In this document: in pieces, positions 5,450 through 5,708 of the stretch
Numbering within the stretch: the first letter of the stretch is position 1
Layout of the letters: each line of letters begins with the position of its first letter
NCBI GenBank assembly: GCA_012797725.1
Contig: JAAZON010000229.1
Span: 1 to 5,708 of the forward strand
Direction of reading: 5' to 3'
Origin: SAR324 cluster bacterium
GTDB taxonomy: Bacteria > Bdellovibrionota > UBA2361 > JAAZON01
DNA length: 5,708 nucleotides
Notes under the pieces: generated by a model
The model's database searches: none
What the model was told of the DNA's origin: nothing
What the model saw: only the letters and a program-made list of their open reading frames with translations
Translations under genes and position numbers: made by a program

Positions 5450-5502
5450 TCGGAGGATGGGTCCACAAGGCTGGAGATATAGATTAAATTGTCAGGCTGA
5501 AC

Positions 5503-5708
5503 ATGTCTGCAAAATCTTACCTATCTGACAGAACATTCGATTGCGATCCGGCAGGGCTTGGAGTTGAGGACAGTCTCGCGTTAGATCCTCGCTTCATGCT
5601 TGAATTTGCCGCCTATGATGTGTGGACAGCTCGTGCTGATAAAAAAGAAATAGAACTATTCTGCCGGGAAATGAAGTCCCGCTGCAAAAGAGCCTTGGCA
5701 AATCCTCT
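5503..5708 (+). CDS. Unrecognised protein, N-terminal part, runs off the edge
   Basis: An open frame from ATG 5503 to the window end covers 68 complete codons, beginning MSAKSYLSDRTFDCDPAGLG. The visible part has no signal peptide or membrane helix. It looks soluble and mostly helical after residue 30, in particular FMLEFAAYDVWTARADKKEI followed by a basic, cysteine-containing segment ending near KRALANP. The previous in-frame stop is TAA 5485-5487, so the start lies within a few codons. ATG 5503 is the only standard start there, with only a weak AGG (5494-5496) as ribosome-binding site. I do not recognise the family. The amino-acid mix is protein-like, which favours a real gene. It is not obviously linked to pilus function. 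Confidence 0.6.
   Translation, partial: MSAKSYLSDRTFDCDPAGLGVEDSLALDPRFMLEFAAYDVWTARADKKEIELFCREMKSRCKRALANP

Noticed and set aside
5154..5528. Overlapping open frames on both strands near the pseudogene
   Set aside because: They are shadows of the decayed four-helix-bundle frame and the GC-rich palindrome. The family sequence is recovered only by joining two other frames.

Overview
This 5.7-kb window reads as part of a type IV pilus (T4P) locus followed by a degraded, repeat-bearing intergenic region. All recognisable genes are on the + strand. The order (end of pilB, pilC, a PilS/PilR-type regulator, then a type IVa pilin with a Geobacter-like N-terminus), the moderate GC content and the sigma-54 control suggest a Gram-negative bacterium of deltaproteobacterial type (Desulfobacterota, Bdellovibrionota or a related candidate lineage). 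That placement comes from protein character and synteny; no marker gene is present.

Layout. 1-244 is the C-terminal 80 codons of the pilus extension ATPase PilB. 262-1482 is the complete inner-membrane platform protein PilC. 1494-3545 encodes a 683-residue protein joining the six-helix membrane sensor and PAS domain of a PilS-type kinase directly to the AAA+ and Fis domains of a PilR-type sigma-54 activator. The histidine kinase, ATPase and receiver domains that normally lie between them are absent. 3546-4103 is a 558-bp non-coding region. It holds a long stable hairpin, a smaller palindrome, two terminator-like modules, a tandem 10-bp repeat, a very good sigma-54 promoter (3957-3972) and a leader of about 120 nt. 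4104-4469 is the major pilin gene pilA, with its own strong terminator at 4496-4537.

From 4538 on the character changes. There are two copies of a 32-bp direct repeat about 400 bp apart, a 101-bp composite palindrome with CGTCATTGCGA ends, a decayed four-helix-bundle (23S rRNA intervening-sequence type) pseudogene, two further hairpins, and the start of an unrecognised protein gene running off the right edge.

How the parts fit: PilB and PilC assemble pili from PilA. The fused regulator is co-transcribed with the assembly genes and sits just upstream of a sigma-54 promoter driving pilA. The simplest reading is a one-component, membrane-bound version of the PilS-PilR switch that controls pilin supply without phosphotransfer. 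This fusion is the main candidate for an undescribed system here; the structured RNA and leader between it and pilA are secondary candidates.
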